Shown: one piece after another, positions 34,682 through 43,263 of the stretch
Numbering within the stretch: the stretch's first letter is position 1
Layout: each line of letters opens with the position of its first letter
DNA from: an uncultured Oscillibacter sp.
GTDB taxonomy: Bacteria > Bacillota > Clostridia > Oscillospirales > Oscillospiraceae
Assembly (NCBI RefSeq): GCF_900546705.1
Contig: NZ_URDP01000003.1
Location: 27,324 to 91,323, forward strand
Direction of reading: 5' to 3'
DNA: 64,000 bases
Notes under the pieces: generated by a model
Databases searched by the model: none
The model's input: only the letters and a program-made list of their open reading frames with translations
Told to the model about the DNA's origin: nothing
Translations under genes and position numbers: made by a program

Positions 34682-34710
34682 TTGATTTTAAGTACACTTT
34701 GAGTTATTAT
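34682..34710 (+). promoter_or_regulatory. Promoter of the 57-residue gene
   Basis: TTGATT (34682-34687), 17 bases, TATTAT (34705-34710). Two copies of TTGAGTT (34670-34676 and 34699-34705), 29 bases apart, flank the -35 and may be operator sites. The surrounding 120 bases are AT-rich compared with the rest. Confidence 0.6.
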
Positions 34711-34755
34711 GTGAAAAGTGGACTAGATTCTAGTACGAAAAAGCGAGGAGAACAT

Positions 34756-34929
34756 ATGGAAGAAACGGTTTGGAAGCAGATGTACCTGCGCCTTGCCGGC
34801 GCGGTGGCGGACGCGGCGGAGATTATGGAGCCTCTGCCGGAAAACCGTCGGGCCTGGGAGGCGCTGAACCGGGCGCTGCTGGAGGCGGAGGAGCTGTACA
34901 TCACCGCTGGAGAGGGCGCCCGCTCTTGA
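34756..34929 (+). CDS. Small acidic protein, 57 residues
   Basis: ATG 34756 follows GCGAGGAGA. The product is two predicted helices rich in alanine, glutamate and leucine, MEETVWKQMYLRLAGAVADA and NRRAWEALNRALLEAEE. I recognise no family. The stop codon overlaps the -35 of the tyrS promoter. Many Clostridia have small genes of this kind, often unannotated. Confidence 0.65.
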   Translation: MEETVWKQMYLRLAGAVADAAEIMEPLPENRRAWEALNRALLEAEELYITAGEGARS

Positions 34930-34954
34930 CATTTTCCCGTTTATCGGATATAAT
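34926..34954 (+). promoter_or_regulatory. Sigma-A promoter of the tyrS T-box leader
   Basis: A consensus promoter: TTGACA (34926-34931), 17 bases, TATAAT (34949-34954). Transcription should start near 34961. Confidence 0.88.
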
Positions 34955-34960
34955 CGCACC

Positions 34961-35240
34961 CGTGTACAGTGAGGAAGAGGAAGAGTAACCGTCACGGCGC
35001 TGCAAAGAGAACCCCCGGTTGGTGAAAGGGGGAGAGGGCCCGGCGGCGAATACCCCTTGGAGCTGGCACCCGAACGGCTTTTCGGCTCAGTAGGCGTGCT
35101 CCGGGTGCGCCCGTTACCGCGCCGCCGTGTGTTGGCACGGCCCGAGGCCGCTTCTCCGTGAGGAGACGGTGAACCAGAGGTGGTACCGCGAAGAGATTCG
35201 CCCTCTGTCCCTGCCGGGACGGGGGCATTTTTTATCCCGT
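34961..35240 (+). promoter_or_regulatory. T-box leader of tyrS (tyrosine-specific)
   Basis: The leader carries the T-box sequence AGAGGTGGTACCGCG (35176-35190), which binds the CCA end of uncharged tRNA, and then a terminator (about 35200-35235) with a T-run. Stem I has a specifier segment GAATACC near 35048, in which TAC reads tyrosine. When tRNA-Tyr is uncharged, antitermination allows tyrS expression. Confidence 0.92.
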
Positions 35241-35278
35241 TTCGACTGACTTCAACCAAAGAACAGGAGAGAACGACT

Positions 35279-36511
35279 ATGCAGATTTATGAAGAACTCA
35301 AGGCCCGGGGCCTCATTGCCCAGGTCACCGACGAGGAGGAGATCCGCCAGCTGGTCAACAACGGCAAGGCCGTGTTCTATATCGGCTTTGACCCCACCGC
35401 CGACTCCCTCCACGTGGGCCACTTCATGGCCCTTTGCCTGATGAAGCGCCTCCAGATGGCCGGCAACCGGCCCATCGCCCTGATCGGCGGCGGCACCGGC
35501 ATGATCGGTGACCCCTCCGGCCGTACGGACATGCGGAAGATGATGACCGTGGAGACCATCCAGCACAACTGCGACTGCTTCAAAAAGCAGATGGAGCGAT
35601 TCATTGAATTCGGCGAGGGCAAGGCCATGATGCTCAATAACGCCGACTGGCTCCTGAAGCTCAACTACGTGGATCTTCTGCGGGAGGTGGGCGCGTGCTT
35701 CTCTGTCAACAACATGCTGCGGGCCGAGTGCTACAAGCAGCGGATGGAGAAGGGCCTGAGCTTCCTGGAATTCAACTATATGATCATGCAGTCCTACGAT
35801 TTCTATCACATGTTCCAGACCGTGGGCTGCAACATGCAGTTCGGCGGCGACGACCAGTGGTCCAACATGCTGGGCGGCACGGAGCTCATCCGCCGCAAGC
35901 TGGGGAAGGACGCCTACGCCATGACCATCACGCTGCTCTTGAACTCCGAGGGCAAGAAGATGGGCAAGACCGCTTCCGGCGCTGTGTGGCTGGACCCCAA
36001 CAAGACCTCTCCCTTTGAGTTCTACCAGTACTGGCGCAATGTGGGCGACGCCGATGTCTTGAAGTGCATCCGGATGCTCACGTTCTTGCCGCTGGAGCAG
36101 ATTGACGAGATGGACAAGTGGGAGGGCAGCCAGCTCAACACCGCCAAGGAGATTCTGGCCTACGAGCTGACCAAGCTGGTCCATGGCGAGGAAGAGGCTG
36201 CCAAGGCCCAGGAGGCTGCCCGGGCTCTGTTCGGCGGCAGCGGTGATTCTGCCAACATGCCCTGCACGAAGCTGTGCCGGGAGGACTTCAGCGCGGACGG
36301 CGAAATCGACATCCTGACCCTTCTAGTCAAGTGCGGACTGTGCACGTCCAAGGGCGAGGCCCGGCGGCTGGTCCAGCAGGGCGGCGTCAGTGTCTGCGGC
36401 CAGAAGGTGGGCGACATCGAGGCCAAGTTCAGCTGCAAGGACTGCTGCGGCGAGGGCGCCATCATCAAAAAGGGCAAGAAGGTCTATCACAAGGCCTTGA
36501 TGGAAGAATAA
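35279..36511 (+). CDS. tyrS: Tyrosyl-tRNA synthetase
   Basis: The 410-residue class I synthetase has the HIGH equivalent HVGH (residues 45-48), the KMSKS equivalent KMGKT (227-231), the tyrosine-binding GFDPTADSLH segment, and a C-terminal S4 RNA-binding domain (about 345-410). KMGKT is the usual variant in one TyrRS subgroup. ATG 35279 follows AGGAGAG; the frame runs back to 35180 inside the T-box. It is regulated by the upstream T-box. Confidence 0.96.
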   Translation: MQIYEELKARGLIAQVTDEEEIRQLVNNGKAVFYIGFDPTADSLHVGHFMALCLMKRLQMAGNRPIALIGGGTGMIGDPSGRTDMRKMMTVETIQHNCDCFKKQMERFIEFGEGKAMMLNNADWLLKLNYVDLLREVGACFSVNNMLRAECYKQRMEKGLSFLEFNYMIMQSYDFYHMFQTVGCNMQFGGDDQWSNMLGGTELIRRKLGKDAYAMTITLLLNSEGKKMGKTASGAVWLDPNKTSPFEFYQYWRNVGDADVLKCIRMLTFLPLEQIDEMDKWEGSQLNTAKEILAYELTKLVHGEEEAAKAQEAARALFGGSGDSANMPCTKLCREDFSADGEIDILTLLVKCGLCTSKGEARRLVQQGGVSVCGQKVGDIEAKFSCKDCCGEGAIIKKGKKVYHKALMEE

Positions 36512-36522
36512 AAAAGCGGGGC

Positions 36523-36552
36523 AGACGCGGCGCTTTTGCGCCGCGCCTGTCT
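36523..36552 (+). terminator. Hairpin after tyrS, probable terminator
   Basis: A GC-rich hairpin with TTTT loop (GGCGC-TTTT-GCGCC at 36529-36542) and an extended AGAC/GTCT base. Its tail is TTGGCGTTTTC, so termination may be partial. The core is identical to the hairpin before hprK at 1861-1874. Confidence 0.5.
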
Positions 36553-36590
36553 TGGCGTTTTCGAAACTTTTTCTTCAGAAAGGAACCAAC

Positions 36591-38216
36591 ATGATCACAG
36601 TCAACGACGTCAGCATGAACTTTTCCGGACAGACCCTGTTCAAGCATGTGGATCTGAAATTCACCCCCGGCAACTGCTACGGCATCATCGGCGCCAACGG
36701 CGCGGGAAAGTCCACCTTCCTGCGGATTCTCTCCGGGGATCTGGAGCCCACCACCGGTGAGGTCATCATCCCCAAGGAAGAGCGCATGTCCATCCTCAAG
36801 CAGGACCACTTCCAGTACGATGCCTATACGGTGCTGGACACGGTGATCCAGGGCAATCAGCGTCTCTACGACATTATGAAGGAGAAGGACGCCCTCTATG
36901 AAAAGGAGGACTTCACCGACGAGGACGGCGTGAAAGCCAGTGAGCTGGAGGCCGAGTTTGCCGAGATGGGCGGCTGGGAGGCCGAGAGCGACGTGAGCCG
37001 CCTGATCCAGGGTCTGGGTCTCTCCAACGACATCCTTTATTCCGAGATGTCCTCCCTGACTGCCAAGGAGAAGGTGAAGGTGCTGCTGGCACAGGCGCTG
37101 TTCGGCAAGCCCGACATCATCCTGCTGGACGAGCCCACCAACCACCTGGACATCCAGGCCATCGAATGGCTGGAGGACTTTCTCATGGACTGCGAGGCAC
37201 TGACCATTGTGGTCAGCCACGACCGCCACTTCCTCAACACCGTCTGCACCAGCATCGTGGACGTGGATTACGGCGGCATCCGCATGTACGTGGGCAACTA
37301 TGAGTTCTGGTACGAGTCCAGCCAGCTGATGCAGCGGATGATCCGGGACCAGAACAAGAAGAAGGAGGAGAAGATCAAGGAACTCCAGGAGTTCATCTCC
37401 CGCTTCTCCGCCAACAAGTCCAAGTCCAAGCAGGCCACTGCCCGCCGCAAGCTCCTGGACAAGCTGACGGTGGAGGAGATGCCCGCCTCTTCCCGCCGCT
37501 ATCCCTTCGTGGGCTTTACTATGGACCGGGAGCCCGGCAAGGAGATCCTCACGGTGGAGGGCCTCTCCAAGACCGTGGACGGCCGCAAGGTGCTGGACAA
37601 CGTGTCCTTCCGGGTCAACAAGGGTGACAAGATCGCCTTTGTGGGAGAGGACGAGATCGCCAAGACCACGTTGTTCAAGATCATCATGGGGGAAATGGAG
37701 CCTGATGAGGGCAGCTACAAGTGGGGAACCACCATCACCACCAGCTACTTCCCCCTGGACAACTCCGCTTTCTTCAACGACTGCGATCTCAACCTGCTGG
37801 ACTGGCTGGCCCAGTATACCGGTAATACGGCGGAGGAGAGCACGGAGTCCTTCAAGCGCTCCTTCCTGGGACGGATGCTCTTCTCCGGCGACGACGTGTT
37901 CAAGCCCGTCAAGGTGCTCTCCGGCGGCGAGAAGGTCCGGTGCATGCTCTCGAGGATGATGCTCTTCGGCTCCAACGTACTGGTGCTGGATCAGCCCACC
38001 AACCACCTGGACCTGGAGTCCATCACCGCCGTCAACAACGGCCTCATCGACTTCAAGGGTGTGGTGCTCTTTGCCTCCCACGACCACGAGTTCGTCCAGA
38101 CCATTGCCAACCGGATCATGGAGTTTGTGGACGGCAGACTCATCGACAAGCTGTGCACCTACGACGAGTATATCGAGACCCGCCGGCAGGAGAGCCTGGA
38201 GAAGATGGGCAAGTAA
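36591..38216 (+). CDS. ABC-F family ATPase (YbiT/YkpA type)
   Basis: The 541-residue protein has two ABC cassettes and no membrane domain, as in ribosome-acting ABC-F proteins. Cassette 1 is normal: GANGAGKS (34-41), IILLDEPTNHLD with Glu181. Cassette 2 has a divergent Walker A, GEDEIAKTT (352-360), and a Walker B ending LDQPTNHLD, with Gln468 where the catalytic Glu is expected. The linker is a charged helix (KKKEEKIKELQEF) typical of ABC-F. It resembles the YbiT/YkpA subgroup rather than antibiotic-resistance members. ATG 36591 follows AAAGGAA. Confidence 0.88.
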   Translation: MITVNDVSMNFSGQTLFKHVDLKFTPGNCYGIIGANGAGKSTFLRILSGDLEPTTGEVIIPKEERMSILKQDHFQYDAYTVLDTVIQGNQRLYDIMKEKDALYEKEDFTDEDGVKASELEAEFAEMGGWEAESDVSRLIQGLGLSNDILYSEMSSLTAKEKVKVLLAQALFGKPDIILLDEPTNHLDIQAIEWLEDFLMDCEALTIVVSHDRHFLNTVCTSIVDVDYGGIRMYVGNYEFWYESSQLMQRMIRDQNKKKEEKIKELQEFISRFSANKSKSKQATARRKLLDKLTVEEMPASSRRYPFVGFTMDREPGKEILTVEGLSKTVDGRKVLDNVSFRVNKGDKIAFVGEDEIAKTTLFKIIMGEMEPDEGSYKWGTTITTSYFPLDNSAFFNDCDLNLLDWLAQYTGNTAEESTESFKRSFLGRMLFSGDDVFKPVKVLSGGEKVRCMLSRMMLFGSNVLVLDQPTNHLDLESITAVNNGLIDFKGVVLFASHDHEFVQTIANRIMEFVDGRLIDKLCTYDEYIETRRQESLEKMGK

Positions 38217-38234
38217 ACCGACTTCAATATTTCT

Positions 38235-38270
38235 GCCGCCGCTGCCGGTTCTGGCAGCGGCGGCTTTTTG
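38235..38270 (+). terminator. Terminator of the ABC-F gene
   Basis: A 12-bp perfect GC-rich stem (38235-38246 with 38253-38264), a 6-base loop and TTTTT. Confidence 0.9.
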
Positions 38271-38288
38271 TCGGAAGGGAAGCGCCGC

Positions 38289-39185
38289 CTATGCGATGGA
38301 GGGCAGCAGCCCGTATTGCTCCAGCGCCTGCTGGATACGGCCCAGGCTTTTCTCACTGGGCTCGCACAGCGGCAGCCGCAGCTGCCCTACGCCATAGCCC
38401 ATCAGGTTGAGGGCGGTTTTCACGGGGATGGGATTCACTTCACAGAACATGGCGTCGCAGAGCTCCTTGAGCTCCAGCTGGAGACGGCCTGCGGCGGTGA
38501 AGTCCCCGGACTGACACAGCGCGGTGAGTCGGTGCATGGCGGCGGGGAACACGTTGGCCACCACGGAGATGACGCCCTTCCCGCCCAGCATGCAGATGGC
38601 TGCCGTCTCGTCGTCGTTGCCGGACCAGATGGAAAAGTCCTCCGGACAGAGGGTCCGGGTCCGCTGGATGGCACTGAGGTTCCCGGAGGCCTCCTTGACG
38701 CCGTTGATATTGGGGTGCTGCGCCAGACGGGCATAGGTTTCCGGGGCGATGGCCACACCGGTGCGGGAGGGCACATCGTAGGCGATCACCGGAACGGGGG
38801 AGGCGTCAGCCACAGCGCTGTAGTGCCGCACCAGCCCCTCCTGGGAGGCCTTGTTGTAGTAGGGGGTCACCACCAGAACGCCGTCTACTCCGGCGCGGGC
38901 GGCATCCCGGGATTGGGTCACCGCCGTCTCTGTGGCGTTGGAGCCGGTACCTGCGATCACCGGCACCCGGCCGTCCACATGCTCCACGCAGCATTCGATG
39001 GCCCGCATCCGCTCTCCGTAGGTCATGGTAGCGGCTTCTCCGGTGGTACCGCAGATGATAACGGCGTCCGTACCGTTTTGAAGCTGGAAGTCCAGCAGGT
39101 GCCGCAGGACCGGCAGATCCACGCTCTCGCGGTTGAAAGGGGTGACGATGGCCACACCGCAGCCGGTAAAAATGGGGGTTTTCAC
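38289..39185 (-). CDS. dapA: 4-hydroxy-tetrahydrodipicolinate synthase
   Basis: The 298-residue enzyme condenses aspartate semialdehyde with pyruvate in lysine and diaminopimelate synthesis. It has the Schiff-base lysine in INGVKEASGN (Lys164), Tyr136 in VIAYDVPSRTG, and GTTGEA (46-51). The start is GTG 39185, ten bases after AAGGAGG on the minus strand; an in-frame GTG two codons upstream is too close to that site. It follows asd, which makes its substrate. Confidence 0.94.
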   Translation of the reverse strand: MKTPIFTGCGVAIVTPFNRESVDLPVLRHLLDFQLQNGTDAVIICGTTGEAATMTYGERMRAIECCVEHVDGRVPVIAGTGSNATETAVTQSRDAARAGVDGVLVVTPYYNKASQEGLVRHYSAVADASPVPVIAYDVPSRTGVAIAPETYARLAQHPNINGVKEASGNLSAIQRTRTLCPEDFSIWSGNDDETAAICMLGGKGVISVVANVFPAAMHRLTALCQSGDFTAAGRLQLELKELCDAMFCEVNPIPVKTALNLMGYGVGQLRLPLCEPSEKSLGRIQQALEQYGLLPSIA

Positions 39186-39214
39186 GATCACAGCCTCCTT
39201 TATGGATTCAAACG

Positions 39215-39246
39215 AAAAAGCGGACGCCCCATCAGGGCATCCGCTT
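39215..39246 (-). terminator. Hairpin between asd and dapA
   Basis: A stem with A/T outer pairs and one mismatch (39216-39230 with 39235-39246) is followed on the minus strand by five U residues. It sits between asd and dapA, too close to dapA for a new promoter, so it probably attenuates rather than fully ends transcription. Confidence 0.6.
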
Positions 39247-39264
39247 TCTTTGGTGACAGTGAGG

Positions 39265-40356
39265 TTACCGGGGTTCGATGTATCCCTTGGCACACAGCAG
39301 TTCCGCCAGCAGTACAGCACCGCCGGCGGCGCCCCGCAGTGTGTTGTGGCTGAGGCAGACAAACTTGTAGTCGTACTGGGTATCCGGCCGCAGCCGGCCG
39401 ATGGAGATGGCCATGCCATGCTCCAGATTCCGGTCCAGCCGGGTCTGGGGACGGTTTTCCTCCTCAAAATAGTGGAGGAACTGCTTGGGAGCAGAGGGGA
39501 GGTTCAGCTCCTGGGCGGGCCCCCGGAAAGCGGCCCAGTCCGCCTTGATCTGTTCCATAGAGGGGGCCTTGCCGTCGGCGAACTTCATGAACACCGCCGC
39601 CATGTGGCCGTCCTGGCAGGCTACCCGGAAGCACTGGGCGGTGATGGCAGGGCCGTCGGCCTTGACGATCTTCCCGTCTTCGATATGGCCCCAGAGCTTC
39701 AGCGGCTCCAGCTCGCTCTTTTCCTCCTCACCGCTGATGAAGGGAATCACATTGTCTACCATTTCCGGCCAGCGGGCAAAGGTCTTGCCGGCGCCGGAGA
39801 TGGCCTGATAGGTGCACACCAGAGCCCGCTCCAGGCCATATTTTCGCAGAGGGTGCAGGGCCGGGACATAGCTTTGCAAAGAGCAGTTGCTCTTGACGGC
39901 GATGAAGCCCCGCTTGGTGCCCAGACGCTTGCGCTGAGCGTCAATGACGGCGATGTGCTCTGCGTTGATCTCCGGCACCACCATGGGTACGTCGTCCGTC
40001 CAGCGATGGGCAGAGTTGTTGGAGACAATGGGGCACTCCAATTTGGCATACTTCTCCTCCAGCGCCCGGATCTCCTCTTTTTTCATATCCACCGCGCAGA
40101 AGCAGAAGTCCACCATGCCGGCCAGTTTTTCCGCATCGGCCTGGGCGTCCAGTACTACCAGCTGTTCTGCTTCCTTCGGCATGGGCACATCCAGCGCCCA
40201 GCGTCCCTCCACAGCCTGGGCATAAGTCTTGCCGGCACTGCGGGCGCTGGCTGCCAGCGCAGTGAGACGGAACCAGGGGTGGTTTTCCATTAATGTCACA
40301 AAGCGCTGTCCCACCATGCCGGTGCAGCCGATGACGCCCACTTTGTATTGCTCCAT
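39265..40356 (-). CDS. asd: Aspartate-semialdehyde dehydrogenase, archaeal/fungal type
   Basis: The 363-residue enzyme makes aspartate semialdehyde from aspartyl phosphate, for lysine, threonine and methionine. It is the form found in archaea, fungi and many Clostridia: GVIGCTGMVGQRFV (7-20) and the nucleophile Cys158 in KSNCSLQ. The start is fixed by AGGAGG eight bases upstream. An open frame of 945 codons covers it but the N-terminal part is the antisense of the SpoIID-family gene. asd and dapA form an amino acid synthesis pair. Confidence 0.93.
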   Translation of the reverse strand: MEQYKVGVIGCTGMVGQRFVTLMENHPWFRLTALAASARSAGKTYAQAVEGRWALDVPMPKEAEQLVVLDAQADAEKLAGMVDFCFCAVDMKKEEIRALEEKYAKLECPIVSNNSAHRWTDDVPMVVPEINAEHIAVIDAQRKRLGTKRGFIAVKSNCSLQSYVPALHPLRKYGLERALVCTYQAISGAGKTFARWPEMVDNVIPFISGEEEKSELEPLKLWGHIEDGKIVKADGPAITAQCFRVACQDGHMAAVFMKFADGKAPSMEQIKADWAAFRGPAQELNLPSAPKQFLHYFEEENRPQTRLDRNLEHGMAISIGRLRPDTQYDYKFVCLSHNTLRGAAGGAVLLAELLCAKGYIEPR

Positions 40357-40408
40357 AGTGCATTCCTCCTGCCGGCCGCCCCGGCGGGACGGCCCTGTCG
40401 ATTTTTGG

Positions 40409-40437
40409 TTGAATGTGCCGCGGAATTGTACTATAAT
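40409..40437 (+). promoter_or_regulatory. Promoter of the SpoIID-family gene
   Basis: TTGAAT (40409-40414), 17 bases, TATAAT (40432-40437). On the other strand TATAGT (40435-40430) overlaps this -10 and may serve asd, so the two genes may have back-to-back promoters. Confidence 0.65.
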
Positions 40438-40542
40438 GACTTCTATTGGAGAGTTGCATTGTATGTACATATGGGACGGACATTTGTATGTATGGTAGCA
40501 TACTTTTCGGCCCCCGTCAAGTTTGTGCCATTGGGAGGATGC

Positions 40543-42186
40543 ATGAAAAAAACGATTGTAACGCTGGCATGCGTTGTGACATTTTTCGCTTTGAATGCCG
40601 CCTGTGCTGACGCGGCGGTACCGGACATGCTGCGGGTGGGACTGCGGTACGGCTCCACCGCCATGTTTTCGGCCAATCTGGAAAACGCCGTGGGCTCCGG
40701 ATATGAGCTGGGGTATTTTGAAGACGGACGGAGCTTTGTGCCGGTGGGGCGGACGGATGAGACTTGTATCTCCATGACCGCTGCGGGTACAATATATGTC
40801 AGCTCCGCCGGAGAATATTCCGCCTCCGGCAGCGGCACCTGTCTGGGCCCCTGGCATGTACAGTTGGGCGGATACGACGACTTTGATGAGGCTGCGGAGG
40901 CTGCCGGGCGGGTGGACGGCTGGCCCGTTTATCTGGACGGAGACTATGTTGTTCGCACCGGATGCTACGATTCCAAGTCCGAAGCTTCCGATGCCGCCGG
41001 TAATCTGGGCGGCGAGGCGGTGCGATCTTCCTCCGACGGCGTAATGGTCACCCGGACCCGCTCCACACAGATCCTGTTTGAATTTGACTGCGGCGGGGAG
41101 AAGTCCCTGGGCGTGATGCCTCAGGCCGGGCGGGGAGAGAAGGCTGAAACCTGGTTCAAAGGCTACAAATATAACGGCGGTTTTGAGTATGTCCGTCCGG
41201 ACGGCGGAAATCTGCGGGTCATCAATGTGGTGGACCTGGAGGACTATGTCAAGGGTGTGGTGCCCTATGAGATGAACGGGGACTGGCCCTTTGCTGCACT
41301 GGAGGCCCAGGCGGTTTGCGCCCGTACATTTGCCTGTCAGACTACCAAACACGCAAGCTACGATTTTGATGTGTGCAGCGGCATTTGCTGCCAGGTATAC
41401 AACGGCGTCAATACCGCCACGGACCGCAGCAACCAGGCAGTGGACAATACGGCGGGCGTGTGTATCTGGTATGACGGAAAGCTCATTGAGGCGGTTTACC
41501 ACTCCTCCGACGGCGGTGCCACGGAGGATGCCAAGAATGTCTGGGGCGGCGATGTGCCCTATCTCAAGGGAAAAGAGGACCCCTATGAGGCACTGACATC
41601 CATCCCCAACTACAGTTGGACAGTGACTTATACGCCGGCGGAACTGACCTGGGTGCTGCAGCACAGCGGCTACTCCATCGGGACGGTGGCGGATGTATAT
41701 GTGGCGGAGCGAACGGCCCTTGGCAACGTGAGCAAGGTGGTATTCACGGATACCACGGGCAAGACGCTGACGGTGACGGGGCAGGCGTGCAGCAACGCAT
41801 TTTATTCCACCACCTATGGCAAAAACGTCCGCAGCCTGCGCTTTACCATCAGCGGCGGCAGCGGCGAGACCTCCGGGGGCTTCTGCGTCAACAGTGCCTC
41901 CAATCGCCTGGACACGCTTGCCGGTGCAGCGGTAATCAGCGGCGGTGGAACACAGTCCACGCTTTCGAACCGCGGCTGGTACGCGGTGACGAGCTCCGGT
42001 ACCGTGGCACTGGAAGCTGCTGCGGGAACCTCGGGCGGCGGCAGCGGCGACTTGTTTGTCATTACCGGCACGGGCAACGGCCACAATGTGGGCATGAGCC
42101 AATACGGCGCCAAGGCCATGGCGGAGAACGGATACAGCTATGAGGATATCCTTTCATTTTACTATACCGATGTTACAATTAAGTGA
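40543..42186 (+). CDS. SpoIID/LytB domain protein with SPOR-like segment
   Basis: The 547-residue secreted protein has a signal peptide (about residues 1-24, with cleavage near ACADA). A SPOR-like segment ([20 protein letters not shown], about 107-126) may bind denuded glycan. The SpoIID/LytB domain follows (about 225-340), including [20 protein letters not shown], with the catalytic Glu expected in that region ([18 protein letters not shown]). SpoIID is a lytic transglycosylase in engulfment; vegetative SpoIID-like enzymes also exist. Because its promoter looks vegetative and a SPOR region is present, I leave its sporulation role open. ATG 40543 follows GGGAGG. Confidence 0.85.
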   Translation: MKKTIVTLACVVTFFALNAACADAAVPDMLRVGLRYGSTAMFSANLENAVGSGYELGYFEDGRSFVPVGRTDETCISMTAAGTIYVSSAGEYSASGSGTCLGPWHVQLGGYDDFDEAAEAAGRVDGWPVYLDGDYVVRTGCYDSKSEASDAAGNLGGEAVRSSSDGVMVTRTRSTQILFEFDCGGEKSLGVMPQAGRGEKAETWFKGYKYNGGFEYVRPDGGNLRVINVVDLEDYVKGVVPYEMNGDWPFAALEAQAVCARTFACQTTKHASYDFDVCSGICCQVYNGVNTATDRSNQAVDNTAGVCIWYDGKLIEAVYHSSDGGATEDAKNVWGGDVPYLKGKEDPYEALTSIPNYSWTVTYTPAELTWVLQHSGYSIGTVADVYVAERTALGNVSKVVFTDTTGKTLTVTGQACSNAFYSTTYGKNVRSLRFTISGGSGETSGGFCVNSASNRLDTLAGAAVISGGGTQSTLSNRGWYAVTSSGTVALEAAAGTSGGGSGDLFVITGTGNGHNVGMSQYGAKAMAENGYSYEDILSFYYTDVTIK

Positions 42187-42194
42187 GGAAGCAA

Positions 42195-43220
42195 ATGAAA
42201 ACCAGTGATTTTTATTACGATCTGCCCCAGGAACTGATCGCCCAGACGCCTCTGGAGCGGCGGGATGCCTCCCGCCTGATGACCCTGCGCCGGACGGACG
42301 GCGCCCTGGAGCACCACCACTTTTACGAGCTGCCGGACTTCCTGCGGCCGGGTGACTGCCTGATTCTGAACGACTCCCGAGTCCTGCCTGCCCGCCTGCT
42401 GGGACAGCGCCTGCCGGGCGGCGGTGCCTGCGAGGTTCTGCTGCTCATTGACCGGGGCAACAAGACCTGGGAGTGCCTGGTGCGGCCAGGCAGAAAAATG
42501 AAGCCGGGGACCCGCCTGTCCTTTGGAAACGGCGAGCTGATGGCGGAGGTCACCGAGGAGCTGCCGGGGGGCAACCGCCTGGTGCGCTTTGACTATGACG
42601 GCATTTTCCTGGAGGTGCTGGAGCACCTGGGAAAGATGCCGCTGCCGCCCTACATCAAGGAGGAATTGCAGGATCAGGAGCGGTACCAGACTGTCTACTC
42701 CAAAGTCCTGGGCAGTGCCGCTGCACCTACGGCCGGACTGCACTTTACGCCGGAGCTGCTGGAGAAGATCGCAGCTATGGGCGTGGGCATCGGATATGTG
42801 ACGCTCCATGTTGGCCTGGGTACCTTCCGTCCGGTGAAGGAGGAGGATATCGAGTCCCATCCTATGCACAGCGAGTACTGCGTGATCTCCCAGGAGACGG
42901 CGGACCTGATCAACCGGACCCGGGCCGCCGGCGGCCGCTGCATCTGTGTGGGAACCACCTCCTGCCGCACGCTGGAGAGCTTTGCCCGGGAGGACGGACA
43001 CATGGAGCCCTCTGCCGGCTGGACGGATATCTTCATCTATCCCGGCTATAAATTCAAGGTAATGGACGGCCTGGTGACCAACTTCCACCTGCCGGAGTCC
43101 ACGCTGATTATGCTGGTGTCCGCTTTTGCGGGCCGGGAGCACATCCTCCATGCCTATGAGGAAGCGGTAAAGGAACGCTACCGGTTCTTCTCCTTCGGCG
43201 ACGCCATGTTTTTGTACTGA
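42195..43220 (+). CDS. queA: S-adenosylmethionine:tRNA ribosyltransferase-isomerase
   Basis: The 341-residue enzyme adds the epoxycyclopentane ring of epoxyqueuosine to tRNA. Motifs: [20 protein letters not shown] at the start, [26 protein letters not shown] and [22 protein letters not shown] 42195 follows GAGG; an upstream GTG overlaps the SpoIID-family gene. tgt follows, as is usual. Confidence 0.95.
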   Translation: MKTSDFYYDLPQELIAQTPLERRDASRLMTLRRTDGALEHHHFYELPDFLRPGDCLILNDSRVLPARLLGQRLPGGGACEVLLLIDRGNKTWECLVRPGRKMKPGTRLSFGNGELMAEVTEELPGGNRLVRFDYDGIFLEVLEHLGKMPLPPYIKEELQDQERYQTVYSKVLGSAAAPTAGLHFTPELLEKIAAMGVGIGYVTLHVGLGTFRPVKEEDIESHPMHSEYCVISQETADLINRTRAAGGRCICVGTTSCRTLESFAREDGHMEPSAGWTDIFIYPGYKFKVMDGLVTNFHLPESTLIMLVSAFAGREHILHAYEEAVKERYRFFSFGDAMFLY

Positions 43221-43263
43221 TTTACGCCCGGGTGGGCAGACTACGATAAAGTGAGAGTGACGT

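Noticed and set aside
1861..36542. Shared GGCGC-TTTT-GCGCC hairpin before hprK and after tyrS
   Set aside because: Two copies of a 14-base GC-rich palindrome are easy to meet by chance in this genome; no longer common sequence surrounds them.
36465..38087. Minus-strand open frame of 540 codons over the ABC-F gene
   Set aside because: Shadow of a gene with intact Walker motifs; it also crosses the tyrS end and hairpin.
40357..40408. Possible lysine riboswitch or T-box upstream of asd
   Set aside because: The leader is too short and shows neither T-box sequence nor the core of a lysine riboswitch.
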